Source: an uncultured Saccharospirillaceae bacterium
Lineage (GTDB): Bacteria; Bacteroidota; Bacteroidia; Flavobacteriales_D; CAJJDF01
Direction of reading: 5' to 3'
NCBI GenBank assembly: GCA_950054195.1
Contig: CATLPG010000022.1
Span: 1-43,016, forward strand
Length of the DNA: 43,016 nucleotides
The translations under genes and the position numbers were made by a program. The notes under the pieces are model-generated. The model saw only the letters and a program-made list of their open reading frames with translations. It made no database searches and was not told the origin of the DNA. This document shows, piece after piece, positions 17,647-26,764 of this stretch; the first letter of the stretch is position 1, and each line of letters starts with the position of its first letter.

Positions 17647-19595
17647 TAGTCAAGCACAGTTTGTTGGTTTTCTAATGATGTTTTTTCCAAAGCCAAAATA
17701 TCTGCTTTAATAGCTGTTAATGAACGAAGTGGTTTAAATTCATAGAAATATTTAGTAAAGTTTATTTCGTAACCTATTTTGATTTTCTTTTCGTCTATCC
17801 AAGCTTCGGGTAAATGTGGTGTAACTTCTCTTTCAAAATATTCTTCAATAGTTTGAGGTACTAGATTACCATCTTTTTCTGTTCGTAAAAATGGAATGTT
17901 TTCGTAGTCTCTTTTACTTGAAGATGGTTTTATTTTAATCTTTCTGTTCTTTTCAATGGTTAAAATGTTTCCTTCTTGTTTCCATTTGCCTTCCTCAATA
18001 TGCATTTTAAATAATGCCTCGAACTCATTTACTTGTTTTTGAATTTCCTCAATGCTAGCACTATTTAAGAAATCAACCAATGTTTGCTTATCGTGAGCAA
18101 CTTTGGTCATTAAATCAGAATAGTCTGGTTGTTCTACCGTAATACGCCAATACCCAAAATAGTCATTTGGTAAAATTTTAGAAAACTCATTTTCTTCAAA
18201 GTTCCCATATAGTTGGCTAATAAAACCAATACCTTTAGTATTACCGTTTTCAGGAATTTCTTTTCGTTTGCTTCCTAAACTTCTATCCATTTTTTTCCAA
18301 AAACGGTTTACTTCTAATTTGCCATCAGCAATGAGTTCTTCATCTTTTGCTCCTGTAGCAGTTATAAGTTGCACTTTACCTTTTCTATTTTCTTCTTTTT
18401 TGTTGTTCACTAACCACACATAAGTGGAAATTCCTGTATTGTAAAACAATTGATCTGGTAGAGCTACAATGGCTTCAAGCCAATCGTTTTCAATAATCCA
18501 TTTACGTATTTCACTTTCACCACTTCCTGCCGAACCAGAAAATAGAGGTGAACCATTAAACACAATCGCAATTCGAGTTCCCGATGGTTTCATTTTAGAA
18601 ATCATATGCTGTAAAAACAGTAAAGAACCATCATTAATACGAGGAAGTCCAGCACCAAAACGACCTTTCACTCCTTTGTTTTCGTGTTCTGCTTTTATGA
18701 TTTTCTGTGCCTTTTTCCAGTCCACTCCAAAAGGCGGATTCGACAGCATATAATCAAAATGTTCATCTTCTAACCCATCAACAGTAAAAGTGTTTCCAAA
18801 TTTTATATTGCTTGGATTTTGTCCTTTTATCAACATATCCGATTTACAGATAGCATACGACTCAGGATTTATCTCTTGTCCAAATACTTTTAATTCTGCA
18901 TTTGGGTTTAGTTCTTTTACGTGTTGTTCTCCAACGGAAAGCATTCCACCAGTTCCACAAGCTGGGTCGTACAATGTTTTTACAATGCCTTCTTTGGTTA
19001 GTATTTCGCTATCTTCATTAAATAGCATATTAACCATTAGTTTGATTACTTCACGAGGTGTAAAGTGTTCTCCTGCGGTTTCATTGGATTGCTCTGCAAA
19101 TTTCCGAATCAGATGTTCAAATGCATATCCCATTTCCATTGAACTCATATCAGATAAGTCAATTTCTTGAAATGCTTTTACCACTCGATAAAGAATGTCC
19201 GCTTTTGGGTCGTCCATTCTATCAATTTGGTCGTCAAAATTAAAGTATTCAATAATTTCACGAGCAGAAGTAGAGAATCCGTTGATGTAGTTTCTTAGAT
19301 TAGAAGCCACATTGTTTGGGTCTGCTATAATTTTATCAAAGTCAAATTTACTTCTATTGTGGAAGTTCATTCCAGCAGTAGCGTTTAGCACTTTGTCTTT
19401 GGCAGTTTCACTACTTTTTTCAACTTTCGGTAAAGTGTCAAGTACTTTCTGTTTGTTTGGTGCAAGCACGCAGTCTAGTCGTCTAAGAATTGTCATTGGC
19501 AAAATCACCTTTCCGTAATCAGAACGTTTATAGTCTCCACGAAGTAGGTTAGCTACTTCCCAAATTTTATCTGCTTTTTCTTTGAAATTGACCAT
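17646..19595 (-). CDS. hsdM: type I restriction-modification N6-adenine methyltransferase subunit
   Basis: A 649-residue modification subunit that methylates adenine within the site chosen by HsdS, using S-adenosylmethionine. Visible features are an N-terminal helical domain (KADKIWEVANLLRGDYKRSDYG), AdoMet motif I YDPACGTGGMLSVG near residue 212, and catalytic motif IV MLSNPPFGVDW near 285. The preceding HFTPREVIKLMVNMLF is typical of HsdM. The protein is longer than the roughly 530-residue classical EcoKI type because of a C-terminal extension, which may mediate HsdR or HsdS contact. It is the first gene of the operon. No canonical TAnnTTTG box was found upstream, but an inverted repeat is present at 19656-19685. 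Confidence 0.95.
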   Translation of the reverse strand: MVNFKEKADKIWEVANLLRGDYKRSDYGKVILPMTILRRLDCVLAPNKQKVLDTLPKVEKSSETAKDKVLNATAGMNFHNRSKFDFDKIIADPNNVASNLRNYINGFSTSAREIIEYFNFDDQIDRMDDPKADILYRVVKAFQEIDLSDMSSMEMGYAFEHLIRKFAEQSNETAGEHFTPREVIKLMVNMLFNEDSEILTKEGIVKTLYDPACGTGGMLSVGEQHVKELNPNAELKVFGQEINPESYAICKSDMLIKGQNPSNIKFGNTFTVDGLEDEHFDYMLSNPPFGVDWKKAQKIIKAEHENKGVKGRFGAGLPRINDGSLLFLQHMISKMKPSGTRIAIVFNGSPLFSGSAGSGESEIRKWIIENDWLEAIVALPDQLFYNTGISTYVWLVNNKKEENRKGKVQLITATGAKDEELIADGKLEVNRFWKKMDRSLGSKRKEIPENGNTKGIGFISQLYGNFEENEFSKILPNDYFGYWRITVEQPDYSDLMTKVAHDKQTLVDFLNSASIEEIQKQVNEFEALFKMHIEEGKWKQEGNILTIEKNRKIKIKPSSSKRDYENIPFLRTEKDGNLVPQTIEEYFEREVTPHLPEAWIDEKKIKIGYEINFTKYFYEFKPLRSLTAIKADILALEKTSLENQQTVLD

Positions 19596-19655
19596 TTAAG
19601 TTTATTTAATTTTCAAGCATTTGTTAATCACTTGTCATCAACCTCTAAATATACT

Positions 19656-19685
19656 AATACTACCCCCAATACATCTAGTAGTATT
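19656..19685. promoter_or_regulatory. inverted repeat upstream of hsdM, possible operator
   Basis: AATACTAC (19656-19663) and GTAGTATT (19678-19685) are perfect inverted copies 14 bases apart, about 60 bases upstream of the hsdM start. Centre-to-centre spacing is 22 bp, about two helical turns, which suits a dimeric regulator. No regulator gene is adjacent. Confidence 0.35.
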
Positions 19686-19794
19686 TACTTAATTTATGTA
19701 TCATTTTCAATAGATCAAAACAATATTTAATTAATAGATGTCTCTCAGAGACCCAAAAAAACAGTTAATTCCTTTCAAAACAATTTATAGGTAT

Positions 19795-19802
19795 TAATTT
19801 TG
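19795..19802 (+). promoter_or_regulatory. -7 promoter box for prfC
   Basis: TAATTTTG fits the Bacteroidota TAnnTTTG consensus and lies 20 bases before the prfC ATG. No clear TTG -33 element was found at the usual distance. Confidence 0.5.
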
Positions 19803-19822
19803 TGGTTTAATCACGTGAGCAC

Positions 19823-21412
19823 ATGAGTAAACTCAAAGAAGAAATAAACAAAAGGAAAACTTTTGCGATTATTAGTCACCCGGATGCTGGTAAAACCACA
19901 TTAACAGAAAAGCTGTTACTTTTTGGTGGGGCGATTCAAACGGCAGGTGCTGTTAAATCAAATAAGATAAAGAAGTCTGCCACTTCCGATTTTATGGAAA
20001 TTGAAAAGCAAAGGGGGATTTCTGTTGCTACTTCTGTCATGGGCTTTAATTATAAGGGATTAAAAATTAACTTACTCGATACACCTGGTCACAAGGATTT
20101 TGCAGAAGATACCTACCGTACGCTTACTGCAGTTGATAGTGTTGTACTTATCATCGATTGTGTAAATGGTGTAGAAACACAAACAGAAAAGTTGATGAAT
20201 GTTTGTCGCATGCGAAATACGCCAGTAATCGTTTTCATTAATAAACTGGATAGGGAAGGACAAGATCCATTTACTTTGCTGGATGAGATCGAAGAGAAAC
20301 TTTCCATTAATGTTCGTCCGCTTTCATGGCCAATCAACATTGGAGATCGTTTCAAAGGGGTTTACAATATTTTTAATTCTAGCTTAAATTTATTTCAAGT
20401 AAATAAAACGAATATCGAAGAAGATCGAGTAGAAATTACTGATCTAAAAGATAGTGCTCTTGAAGATTATGTTGGTAAAGAAGATGCTGACCAATTAAGA
20501 GAAGATATTGAATTAATTGAAGGTGTCTACGAACCATTTAACAAGGAAGAATACCTGAAAGGAAACTTAGCACCTGTGTTTTTCGGTAGTGCGTTAAACA
20601 ATTTCGGGGTACAGGAATTACTGGATTCGTTTATCGGAATCGCTCCTAGTCCTAAACCAACGCATACAGACGTAAGAGAAATAATTCCTACAGAAAACAA
20701 ATTATCTGGTTTTGTATTTAAAATTCATGCAAATTTAGATCCAAAACACAGGGATCGAATTGCCTTTTTTAAGATTTGTTCAGGTGTTTTTGAGCGGAAC
20801 AAGTTCTATCATCATGTGCGAAACGAAAAGAAAGTGCGTTTTTCCAATCCTACCAGTTTTATGGCGCAGGATAAAAGTGTTATTGATCAGGCGTTTCCTG
20901 GAGATGTGATCGGATTATATGACACAGGGAGTTTTAAAATAGGGGATACACTCACCGAAGGTGAAGACATGACTTTCAAAGGAATTCCTAGTTTCTCACC
21001 AGAAATTTTCAGGGAATTAATCAATAAAGACCCAATGAAATCTAAACAATTGGAAAAGGGAATTTCTCAATTAACCGATGAAGGGGTAGCGCAAATGTTT
21101 ATTCAACAACCAGGAAATAGAAAAATTATTGGTGTAGTTGGGGAATTACAATTTGAAGTAATCCAATACCGTTTACAACACGAGTATGGTGCATCGTGTG
21201 ATTTTCAACACCGTAATTTCCATAAAGCATGCTGGATGACAAGCGATGATAAAGATAAAATTGAAGAATTCGTCCGAAGAAAATCAAGCTATATTGCTTA
21301 TGATAAAGATGAAAATCCAGTATTTTTAGCAGAATCAGCGTTTTTATTACGTCAAGCAGAAATGGATTATCCAGAAATTAAGTTCCATACTACTTCTGAA
21401 TTTAAGGTATAG
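19823..21412 (+). CDS. prfC: peptide chain release factor 3
   Basis: A 529-residue translational GTPase that recycles release factors RF1 and RF2 from the ribosome after peptide release. The G domain shows G1 [12 protein letters not shown], switch [14 protein letters not shown]3 [14 protein letters not shown] and G4 FINKLDREG. The spacing and the PrfC-specific insert [23 protein letters not shown] separate it from EF-G. Later domains include [19 protein letters not shown] and [20 protein letters not shown], both typical of RF3. Length matches the family. It is divergent from the hsd operon, with no obvious partner gene, and appears to be a single-gene unit. Confidence 0.97.
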   Translation: MSKLKEEINKRKTFAIISHPDAGKTTLTEKLLLFGGAIQTAGAVKSNKIKKSATSDFMEIEKQRGISVATSVMGFNYKGLKINLLDTPGHKDFAEDTYRTLTAVDSVVLIIDCVNGVETQTEKLMNVCRMRNTPVIVFINKLDREGQDPFTLLDEIEEKLSINVRPLSWPINIGDRFKGVYNIFNSSLNLFQVNKTNIEEDRVEITDLKDSALEDYVGKEDADQLREDIELIEGVYEPFNKEEYLKGNLAPVFFGSALNNFGVQELLDSFIGIAPSPKPTHTDVREIIPTENKLSGFVFKIHANLDPKHRDRIAFFKICSGVFERNKFYHHVRNEKKVRFSNPTSFMAQDKSVIDQAFPGDVIGLYDTGSFKIGDTLTEGEDMTFKGIPSFSPEIFRELINKDPMKSKQLEKGISQLTDEGVAQMFIQQPGNRKIIGVVGELQFEVIQYRLQHEYGASCDFQHRNFHKACWMTSDDKDKIEEFVRRKSSYIAYDKDENPVFLAESAFLLRQAEMDYPEIKFHTTSEFKV

Positions 21413-21450
21413 GTAAATAAATAACCTAGCTCTAATTGATGTTCCCTGAA

Positions 21451-21478
21451 TCAAGGCAACTCTTAAATGAAGCCTTGA
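21451..21478. terminator. hairpin between convergent prfC and ABC permease genes
   Basis: TCAAGGC (21451-21457) pairs with GCCTTGA (21472-21478) around a 14-base loop, 38 bases after the prfC stop. There is no immediate T run, so terminator function is uncertain. Confidence 0.35.
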
Positions 21479-21529
21479 GATTTAGACTAATTTCGAAGGT
21501 ATAGAGACTTTTTATGTCTTAGAATAAGG

Positions 21530-21605
21530 AAAACACCCTTTACTTTGTTACAATAAATCAGTAAAACACCCTTTATTTTGTTACAATAAATCAATAAAAC
21601 ACCCC
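21530..21605. repeat. 33-bp tandem repeat, about 2.3 copies
   Basis: Two full units (21530-21562, 21563-21595) differ at two positions. A partial unit, AAAACACCCC, ends at 21605. The unit begins AAAACACCCTTTA and contains TTTGTTACAATAAATCA. It lies in the convergent gap downstream of the ABC permease stop. Confidence 0.9.
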
Positions 21606-21629
21606 AAGCGTTTTTCGTTCAAATAAGGT

Positions 21630-22493
21630 TTAACTAATATCCCTTTTCTTAAATAGTAGAATAGATCCCAAAATAAATACTCCAGAATAAATTAAAACAA
21701 CTACAATGTTTTCAATTGTTGCTGGATTAGGAACAGCCATACCAGAAACAATTGTTTCGATTCCTGGGTTAGGAAGTATCATTGACATACTTTTTAATGG
21801 CAAATAAGATACTATAGTTTCATATCCATATGCTGATAGTATCCCCCTTCCTATAACTTCTATTAAAAAAGAAGCAAAGAAAACCAAAATAGCAAGTGCT
21901 CCTTTTCTCAATAAAAAGGAAACAAACATAGCAAATGAAAAGTAGGCAAGGATTTGTAAAAAGTAGTTTCCAACCATAGACACACCTTCTAATAGCCCTC
22001 CGTATTCAATTACAACTGGCTTGGTACCCATCATGCCTCCCATCATTTCTGTGAAGCTGGTTAGTTCCTCTCTAGGAATTGAACCAAAGTAAGAAGTAGC
22101 AATAAGTCCTGTTAAAAAAACATAAATGGTAGCTAAAACACATAGTAGAAGCATAAGCAAAAGCTTGCCTTGTAAGTATTGCATGCGTGAAAAACCATCA
22201 ATCACGTTTTGGCGAGCAGTACGATAGTTAAACTCATTCACAATATGATAAATGAGAATAAAAGCCAATATGAACATGGTGAAGTAACTAGATGTAAGCG
22301 TTACGATATACCATGTGTTTTCAGCTGTTTTAGGCATCAACGGGTACATTTTTACTCCGCCAGATACTTCTCCTCCTAACATACTTGGTAGCAATACCAC
22401 TAAAAAGGGTAAAAACACCATAAAAATTAACGAGAAAATCCAAAAAGACTTGTTTCCTTTTAGTTTCATCCATTCTATTCGTAATAATCGCAT
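21630..22493 (-). CDS. ABC-2 type transporter permease
   Basis: A 287-residue integral membrane protein with about six hydrophobic segments: FWIFSLIFMVFLPFLVVLLP, TLTSSYFTMFILAFILIYHIV, LLLMLLLCVLATIYVFLTGLIA, FLQILAYFSFAMFVSFLLR, ALAILVFFASFLIEVIG and IVVVLIYSGVFILGSILLF. The NFNYRTARQN-like stretch (NEFNYRTARQNVIDGFSR) after the second segment is typical of ABC-2 permeases of the bacitracin/lantibiotic-export type. It starts three bases after the stop of the ATPase gene and must form the transporter with it. The substrate cannot be read; export of a peptide or lipid-like compound is the usual role. Confidence 0.88.
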   Translation of the reverse strand: MRLLRIEWMKLKGNKSFWIFSLIFMVFLPFLVVLLPSMLGGEVSGGVKMYPLMPKTAENTWYIVTLTSSYFTMFILAFILIYHIVNEFNYRTARQNVIDGFSRMQYLQGKLLLMLLLCVLATIYVFLTGLIATSYFGSIPREELTSFTEMMGGMMGTKPVVIEYGGLLEGVSMVGNYFLQILAYFSFAMFVSFLLRKGALAILVFFASFLIEVIGRGILSAYGYETIVSYLPLKSMSMILPNPGIETIVSGMAVPNPATIENIVVVLIYSGVFILGSILLFKKRDIS

Positions 22494-22496
22494 CGC

Positions 22497-23378
22497 TTAC
22501 TTTGTTATTTGTAAAAATTCTTCTTCTAAACTTGTTCTGTGTTCCTGAATTTGAGATAAATAAACCTCGTTAGAAACAAAATACTCATTTACTTTATCTC
22601 CTTGTATTTCTGTATCAAAAGCTATGAGCCACTCGGTAGGTTTTAGCTGCTTTTTATCAGTTAAATGAGGCATTGCATCAATTAATTGTTCTAAAGCTGG
22701 ATTGGTTGAGCCGACAATAAATGATTTTTTGCCACCAGTAATATCATTGATGATACCCTCTTTTAAAAGCGTACCATTTTTAAGAATGATAAAATGCGAG
22801 CACATCTTTTGAATTTCATCAAGCAGGTGACTAGAGATAATGATCGTTTTTCCTTCAGCTGCAATAGAATTAATTAATTCACGCATGGCATTAATTCCTT
22901 GCGGATCTAATCCATTGGTAGGTTCATCTAACACCAATACTTCAGGATCTGAAAGTAGAGCAGCAGCGATAGCTAAACGTTGCTTCATCCCTAATGAGAA
23001 CGATTTAAAACTATTTTTTCTTCGCTCCCATAGCTCCACTCGTTTTAGCACCTTTTCAATGTTTTCCTTAGGAGCGTTTTTAATAGCAGCCGATATTTCT
23101 AGGTTTCGTTGTCCAGATAAATCGGGATAAAAAATAGGATGCTCTAAAATAGCTCCAATACGATGCCTTTGATTTTCTTCGGACCCAAACCATTTATAGC
23201 TTCCTTCGGATGGATTGATCACATCCAGTACCATGCCTAGAGTAGTAGTTTTACCACTTCCGTTAGGTCCTAGTATTCCGTATACTTGTCCGCGTTTTAC
23301 CGTTAGAGAAAGGTTGTTAACGGCAGTAAAGGAGCCAAATCTCTTCGTTAAGCCGTTAATTTCAAGTACGTTTTCCAT
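22497..23378 (-). CDS. ABC transporter ATP-binding protein
   Basis: A 293-residue cytoplasmic ATPase of a DrrA/BcrA-like exporter. It carries Walker A GILGPNGSGKTTTLGM, signature FSLGMKQRLAIAAALL, Walker B VLVLDEPTNGLDPQG and the switch His in IIISSHLLDEIQ. The C-terminal ~80 residues (SFIVGSTNPALEQLIDAMPHL...) form the extra domain seen in this subgroup. Its partner permease follows after three bases, and nadC precedes it by six, so all three are likely on one transcript. A functional link with NAD synthesis is not obvious; the arrangement may be fortuitous. Confidence 0.93.
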   Translation of the reverse strand: MENVLEINGLTKRFGSFTAVNNLSLTVKRGQVYGILGPNGSGKTTTLGMVLDVINPSEGSYKWFGSEENQRHRIGAILEHPIFYPDLSGQRNLEISAAIKNAPKENIEKVLKRVELWERRKNSFKSFSLGMKQRLAIAAALLSDPEVLVLDEPTNGLDPQGINAMRELINSIAAEGKTIIISSHLLDEIQKMCSHFIILKNGTLLKEGIINDITGGKKSFIVGSTNPALEQLIDAMPHLTDKKQLKPTEWLIAFDTEIQGDKVNEYFVSNEVYLSQIQEHRTSLEEEFLQITK

Positions 23379-23384
23379 AATGTT

Positions 23385-24242
23385 TTATTTAATGGCTTTT
23401 AAACTCAAATCTAAATTGTTTACGGAGTGAGTTAATGCTCCCATTGAAACGTAATCTACACCACATGCAGCATATGATCGAGCTGTTTCTAAAGTAATTC
23501 CACCAGAAGCTTCAGTCTCAAAACGATCGCCAATAAGTGCTACCGCTGTTTTAATGTCTTCATATGAAAAATTATCTAACATGATACGATCCACATTACC
23601 GATGCGCAACACCTCTTTTACTTCATTAAGGTTCCTTGTTTCAATTTCGATTTTTAAAGACTTATTTTTTGCTTTCAAGTAAGCATTTGTTTTGGTAATA
23701 GCAGCTTCAATTCCACCAGCATAATCAATGTGATTGTCTTTAAGCATAATCATATCGTACAAACCAAAGCGATGATTATGACCGCCCCCTATTCGTACCG
23801 CCCATTTTTCTAAAAATCGTAATAGAGGAGTCGTTTTTCTTGTATCAAGAACTTTTGTTTTTAAACCTTCTAGTGTTTTACTTACCTCATACGTCTTGGT
23901 AGCGATGGCACTCATGCGTTGCATACAGTTTAACACCAAACGTTCTGCTTGTAAAATCGCTTGTGCATTACCTTCCACGTGAAAAGCGATATCTCCAACC
24001 TTCATTTGATCTCCATCATTCATGAAAATTTCTAACTCAGCAGTTGAATCAAAATAGTTGAAAATAACTTTAGCTAATTCTACACCAGCTAAAATACCAT
24101 CTTCTTTAACTAATAATTTAGCTTTTTCTCTAGCATCCGAGGGAATACAAGATAGTGAGGAATGATCTCCATCTTTGATGTCTTCCTCGATAGCTAGTTT
24201 AATAAATTCGTGAATTTCTTCTTTTGAAACAGTGTGTGCCAT
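23385..24242 (-). CDS. nadC: nicotinate-nucleotide pyrophosphorylase (carboxylating)
   Basis: A 285-residue quinolinate phosphoribosyltransferase of de novo NAD synthesis, which converts quinolinate and PRPP to nicotinate mononucleotide, CO2 and pyrophosphate. Family signatures are AERLVLNCMQRMSAIAT, VLDTRKTTPLLRFLEKWAVRIGGGHNHRFGLYD, MLKDNHI, EIETRNLNE, IMLDNF and EASGGITLETA near the C-terminus. These include the Arg, His and Lys residues that hold the phosphate and carboxylate groups. Length is normal. It is first in an operon with an ABC transporter and divergent from rlmH. No nadA or nadB is in the window. Confidence 0.96.
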   Translation of the reverse strand: MAHTVSKEEIHEFIKLAIEEDIKDGDHSSLSCIPSDAREKAKLLVKEDGILAGVELAKVIFNYFDSTAELEIFMNDGDQMKVGDIAFHVEGNAQAILQAERLVLNCMQRMSAIATKTYEVSKTLEGLKTKVLDTRKTTPLLRFLEKWAVRIGGGHNHRFGLYDMIMLKDNHIDYAGGIEAAITKTNAYLKAKNKSLKIEIETRNLNEVKEVLRIGNVDRIMLDNFSYEDIKTAVALIGDRFETEASGGITLETARSYAACGVDYVSMGALTHSVNNLDLSLKAIK

Positions 24243-24324
24243 TGGTTTTTAATAGAATATCTTTATTACGACACCTAATTTAACGATCCTATTTGTATCA
24301 TTGCAAGAATTAGTGATAAACGGT

Positions 24325-24798
24325 ATGACAATTAAATTATTGGTAATAGGAAAAACAGTTAATAATTATTTTGTAGAAGCTGAAAAAGAATACCTTAAAC
24401 GGTTATCAAAATACGTTAAAGTAGATTACCAAGTAATACCTGAACTCAAAAAAGCAAAGAACTTATCTCCAAAGGAAATCAAACGTAAAGAAGCTGAGTT
24501 ATTACTTAAAAATATCCAGTCAACAGATACTGTAGTTCTTCTTGATGAAAAAGGAAGGCATTATACTTCAGTTGAAATGAGTGTATTTATGCAAAAAAAA
24601 ATGAATAGCGGAATTAAAACACTTTGCTTTATAGTTGGTGGAGCTTATGGTTTTGATGAAGAAATTTATAAAAGATGTTCCTCAAAATTAAGCCTGTCTA
24701 AAATGACTTTTTCGCATCAAATGATTCGTACATTCCTATTAGAGCAGGTTTACCGTTCGTTTACGATTTTAAACAATGAGCCTTATCACAATGAGTAA
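24325..24798 (+). CDS. rlmH: 23S rRNA (pseudouridine1915-N3)-methyltransferase
   Basis: A 157-residue SPOUT-fold methyltransferase acting on 23S rRNA helix 69 of the assembled ribosome. ATG 24325 gives MTIKLLVIGKTVNNYF, the usual RlmH N-terminus and length; the TTG at 24301 would add eight atypical residues. Motifs are EYLKRLSKY, VVLLDEKGRHYTSVEMS, the AdoMet-binding knot FIVGGAYGFDEEIYKR, and SLSKMTFSHQMIRTFLLEQVYRSFTILNNEPYH at the C-terminus. Downstream is ettA, also a ribosome-associated protein, with its own promoter box. Confidence 0.96.
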   Translation: MTIKLLVIGKTVNNYFVEAEKEYLKRLSKYVKVDYQVIPELKKAKNLSPKEIKRKEAELLLKNIQSTDTVVLLDEKGRHYTSVEMSVFMQKKMNSGIKTLCFIVGGAYGFDEEIYKRCSSKLSLSKMTFSHQMIRTFLLEQVYRSFTILNNEPYHNE

Positions 24799-24831
24799 GA
24801 AATTTCGTTAGTCCCTGTCGATTAACTTTAG

Positions 24832-24839
24832 TATTTTTG
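24832..24839 (+). promoter_or_regulatory. -7 promoter box for ettA
   Basis: TATTTTTG matches TAnnTTTG and lies 23 bases before the ettA ATG, implying a short leader and expression independent of rlmH. Confidence 0.45.
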
Positions 24840-24862
24840 CTAACAAATAAAATTAAATACAC

Positions 24863-26551
24863 ATGTCAGACGATAAGAAAGTGATCTTTTCGATGGTGAA
24901 GGTGAATAAATACACCCCACAAGGAAAACATATTTTAAAGGATATTTATTTAAGCTTCTACTACGGAGCAAAAATTGGAATTTTAGGTTTAAACGGAGCC
25001 GGTAAGTCTACTGTGTTGCGTATTATCGCTGGAGAAGACAAAGAATTTCAAGGAGATGTTGTTTTTTCTGATGGATATTCTGTTGGGTATCTTCCCCAAG
25101 AACCAAAGCTTGATCCAACGAAAACGGTAAAAGAAATCGTACAAGAAGGAGTGCAGGAAGTAATGGATGTATTGAAAGAGTACGAGGAAATTAATGAAAA
25201 GTTCATGGATGAAGAAATCATGAACGATGCTGATAAAATGCAAGCGTTGATTGATCGTCAAGGGGAAGTTCAAACAAGAATCGATCAATTAGATGCTTGG
25301 GATATTGACTCTCGTTTACAATTGGCAATGGATGCATTAAGAACACCTCCGGGAGATGCTAAAATTGAACATTTATCAGGAGGAGAGCTAAGAAGAGTAG
25401 CACTATGTCGCTTATTGCTTAAAAATCCAGATATACTATTGCTAGATGAGCCTACCAACCATTTAGATACCGAGTCCGTACAGTGGTTAGAGCAGCATTT
25501 ACAACAATACAAGGGTACGGTGATTGCAGTAACGCACGACCGTTACTTCTTAGATAATATTGCTGGTTGGATTCTAGAACTTGACAGAGGACAAGGAATT
25601 CCATGGGAAGGAAATTATTCTTCTTGGTTAGATCAAAAAGCAAAACGATTAAAGCAAGAAGAAAAACAAGAAAGCAAACGAAGAAAACACCTTGAGCAAG
25701 AACTTGAATGGATTCAAACGAGTCCCAAAGGAAGAAGAGCTAAAAATAAAGCACGTATCACTAATTATGAGCAAATGCTTAGTCAGCAAGATGCTGAAAA
25801 AGAAGCTAAACTAGAACTGCCAATTCCTAACGGACCACGATTAGGAAATAATGTTATTGAGGCAGAAGGAGTATCAAAAGCTTTTGGAGATAAATTATTA
25901 TACGAAGATTTAAACTTTAAGTTACCACCTGCTGGAATTGTAGGGGTTATTGGTCCAAATGGAGCTGGTAAGACTACTATCTTCAGAATGATCATGGGGG
26001 AAGAAACACCAGATCAAGGATCATTTAATGTTGGAGATACTGTTAAAATTGGATACGTAGATCAAACACATAAAGATTTAGATCCAAACAAAACGATTTA
26101 TGAAGTAGTAAGTGGAGGTAATGAATTGATTGAAGTAGGAGGAACACAAATCAATGCTAGAGCTTACGTGTCTAGATTTAATTTTAATGGATCCGATCAG
26201 AACAAAAAGATAGGTGTTTTATCAGGAGGTGAAAGAAATCGTTTGCATTTAGCAATGACGCTTAAAACAGAAGCAAATGTTCTCTTACTTGATGAGCCAA
26301 CTAACGATTTAGATGTTAATACACTTAGGGCGTTAGAGCTTGGAATTGAAAATTTTGCAGGTTGTGCGGTAGTTATTTCCCACGACAGATGGTTTTTAGA
26401 TCGTATCTGTACACACATCTTAGCATTCGAAAACGATTCTACGGTTTATTTCTTTGATGGTACTTATTCTGAATACCTTGAAAATAGAAAGAAAAGACTA
26501 GGAGAAATGCAACCAACTAGAGTTCGATACAAAAAAATGATTAGAGAGTAA
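24863..26551 (+). CDS. ettA: energy-dependent translational throttle protein EttA (ABC-F)
   Basis: A 562-residue ABC-F ATPase without membrane segments. Such proteins bind the ribosomal E site and couple translation to the ATP/ADP ratio. Two nucleotide-binding domains are present. The first has Walker A GLNGAGKSTVLR, signature LSGGELRRVALCRLL and Walker B ILLLDEPTNHLD. The second has GPNGAGKTTIFR, LSGGERNRLHLAMTL and VLLLDEPTNDLD. The linker carries the charged P-site-tRNA-interacting helices (KRLKQEEKQESKRRKHLEQELEWI then SPKGRRAKNKARI). The arm-like insertion in domain 1 (VQEVMDVLKEYEEINEKF to LDAWDIDSRLQLAMDAL) identifies EttA rather than Uup or YbiT. A strong terminator follows. Confidence 0.95.
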   Translation: MSDDKKVIFSMVKVNKYTPQGKHILKDIYLSFYYGAKIGILGLNGAGKSTVLRIIAGEDKEFQGDVVFSDGYSVGYLPQEPKLDPTKTVKEIVQEGVQEVMDVLKEYEEINEKFMDEEIMNDADKMQALIDRQGEVQTRIDQLDAWDIDSRLQLAMDALRTPPGDAKIEHLSGGELRRVALCRLLLKNPDILLLDEPTNHLDTESVQWLEQHLQQYKGTVIAVTHDRYFLDNIAGWILELDRGQGIPWEGNYSSWLDQKAKRLKQEEKQESKRRKHLEQELEWIQTSPKGRRAKNKARITNYEQMLSQQDAEKEAKLELPIPNGPRLGNNVIEAEGVSKAFGDKLLYEDLNFKLPPAGIVGVIGPNGAGKTTIFRMIMGEETPDQGSFNVGDTVKIGYVDQTHKDLDPNKTIYEVVSGGNELIEVGGTQINARAYVSRFNFNGSDQNKKIGVLSGGERNRLHLAMTLKTEANVLLLDEPTNDLDVNTLRALELGIENFAGCAVVISHDRWFLDRICTHILAFENDSTVYFFDGTYSEYLENRKKRLGEMQPTRVRYKKMIRE

Positions 26552-26576
26552 GAGGTTAACTAGTTTTAAATGAATG

Positions 26577-26607
26577 AGAGCTTACATGATTGTAAGCTCT
26601 TTTTTTA
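26577..26607 (+). terminator. rho-independent terminator of ettA
   Basis: AGAGCTTAC (26577-26585) pairs perfectly with GTAAGCTCT (26592-26600) around ATGATT. A run of seven T follows directly. Confidence 0.92.
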
Positions 26608-26658
26608 TTTATGAAAATCGAAAAATATTGAGGAAGAGAAAAAATCATATCAAATAGT

Positions 26659-26694
26659 TTCCCTCTTGAGAGGGATTTAAGGGTGTGTAAAAAG
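26659..26694. repeat. dispersed palindromic intergenic element, copy A
   Basis: CCCTCTTGAGAGGG (26661-26674) has arms CCCTCT/AGAGGG, followed by ATTTAAGGGTGTGT. A second element with the same core and the same AGGGGTGTGT tail lies at 40151-40206. Both copies are in gaps between genes and in the same orientation. Confidence 0.75.
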
Positions 26695-26764
26695 AAAAAG
26701 ACATGATTTTTTCTATACAGGATTCCTACTTTCACCATTGTGAAGTCAAATGGTTTAAGTGTTA

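Noticed and set aside
19740-19752. GTCTCT-C-AGAGAC inverted repeat as a REP remnant or operator
   Set aside because: It shares only a few bases with the RAYT palindromes and is short enough to be chance.
21530-21605. Possible CRISPR array
   Set aside because: Units are directly tandem with no spacers, and no cas genes are present.
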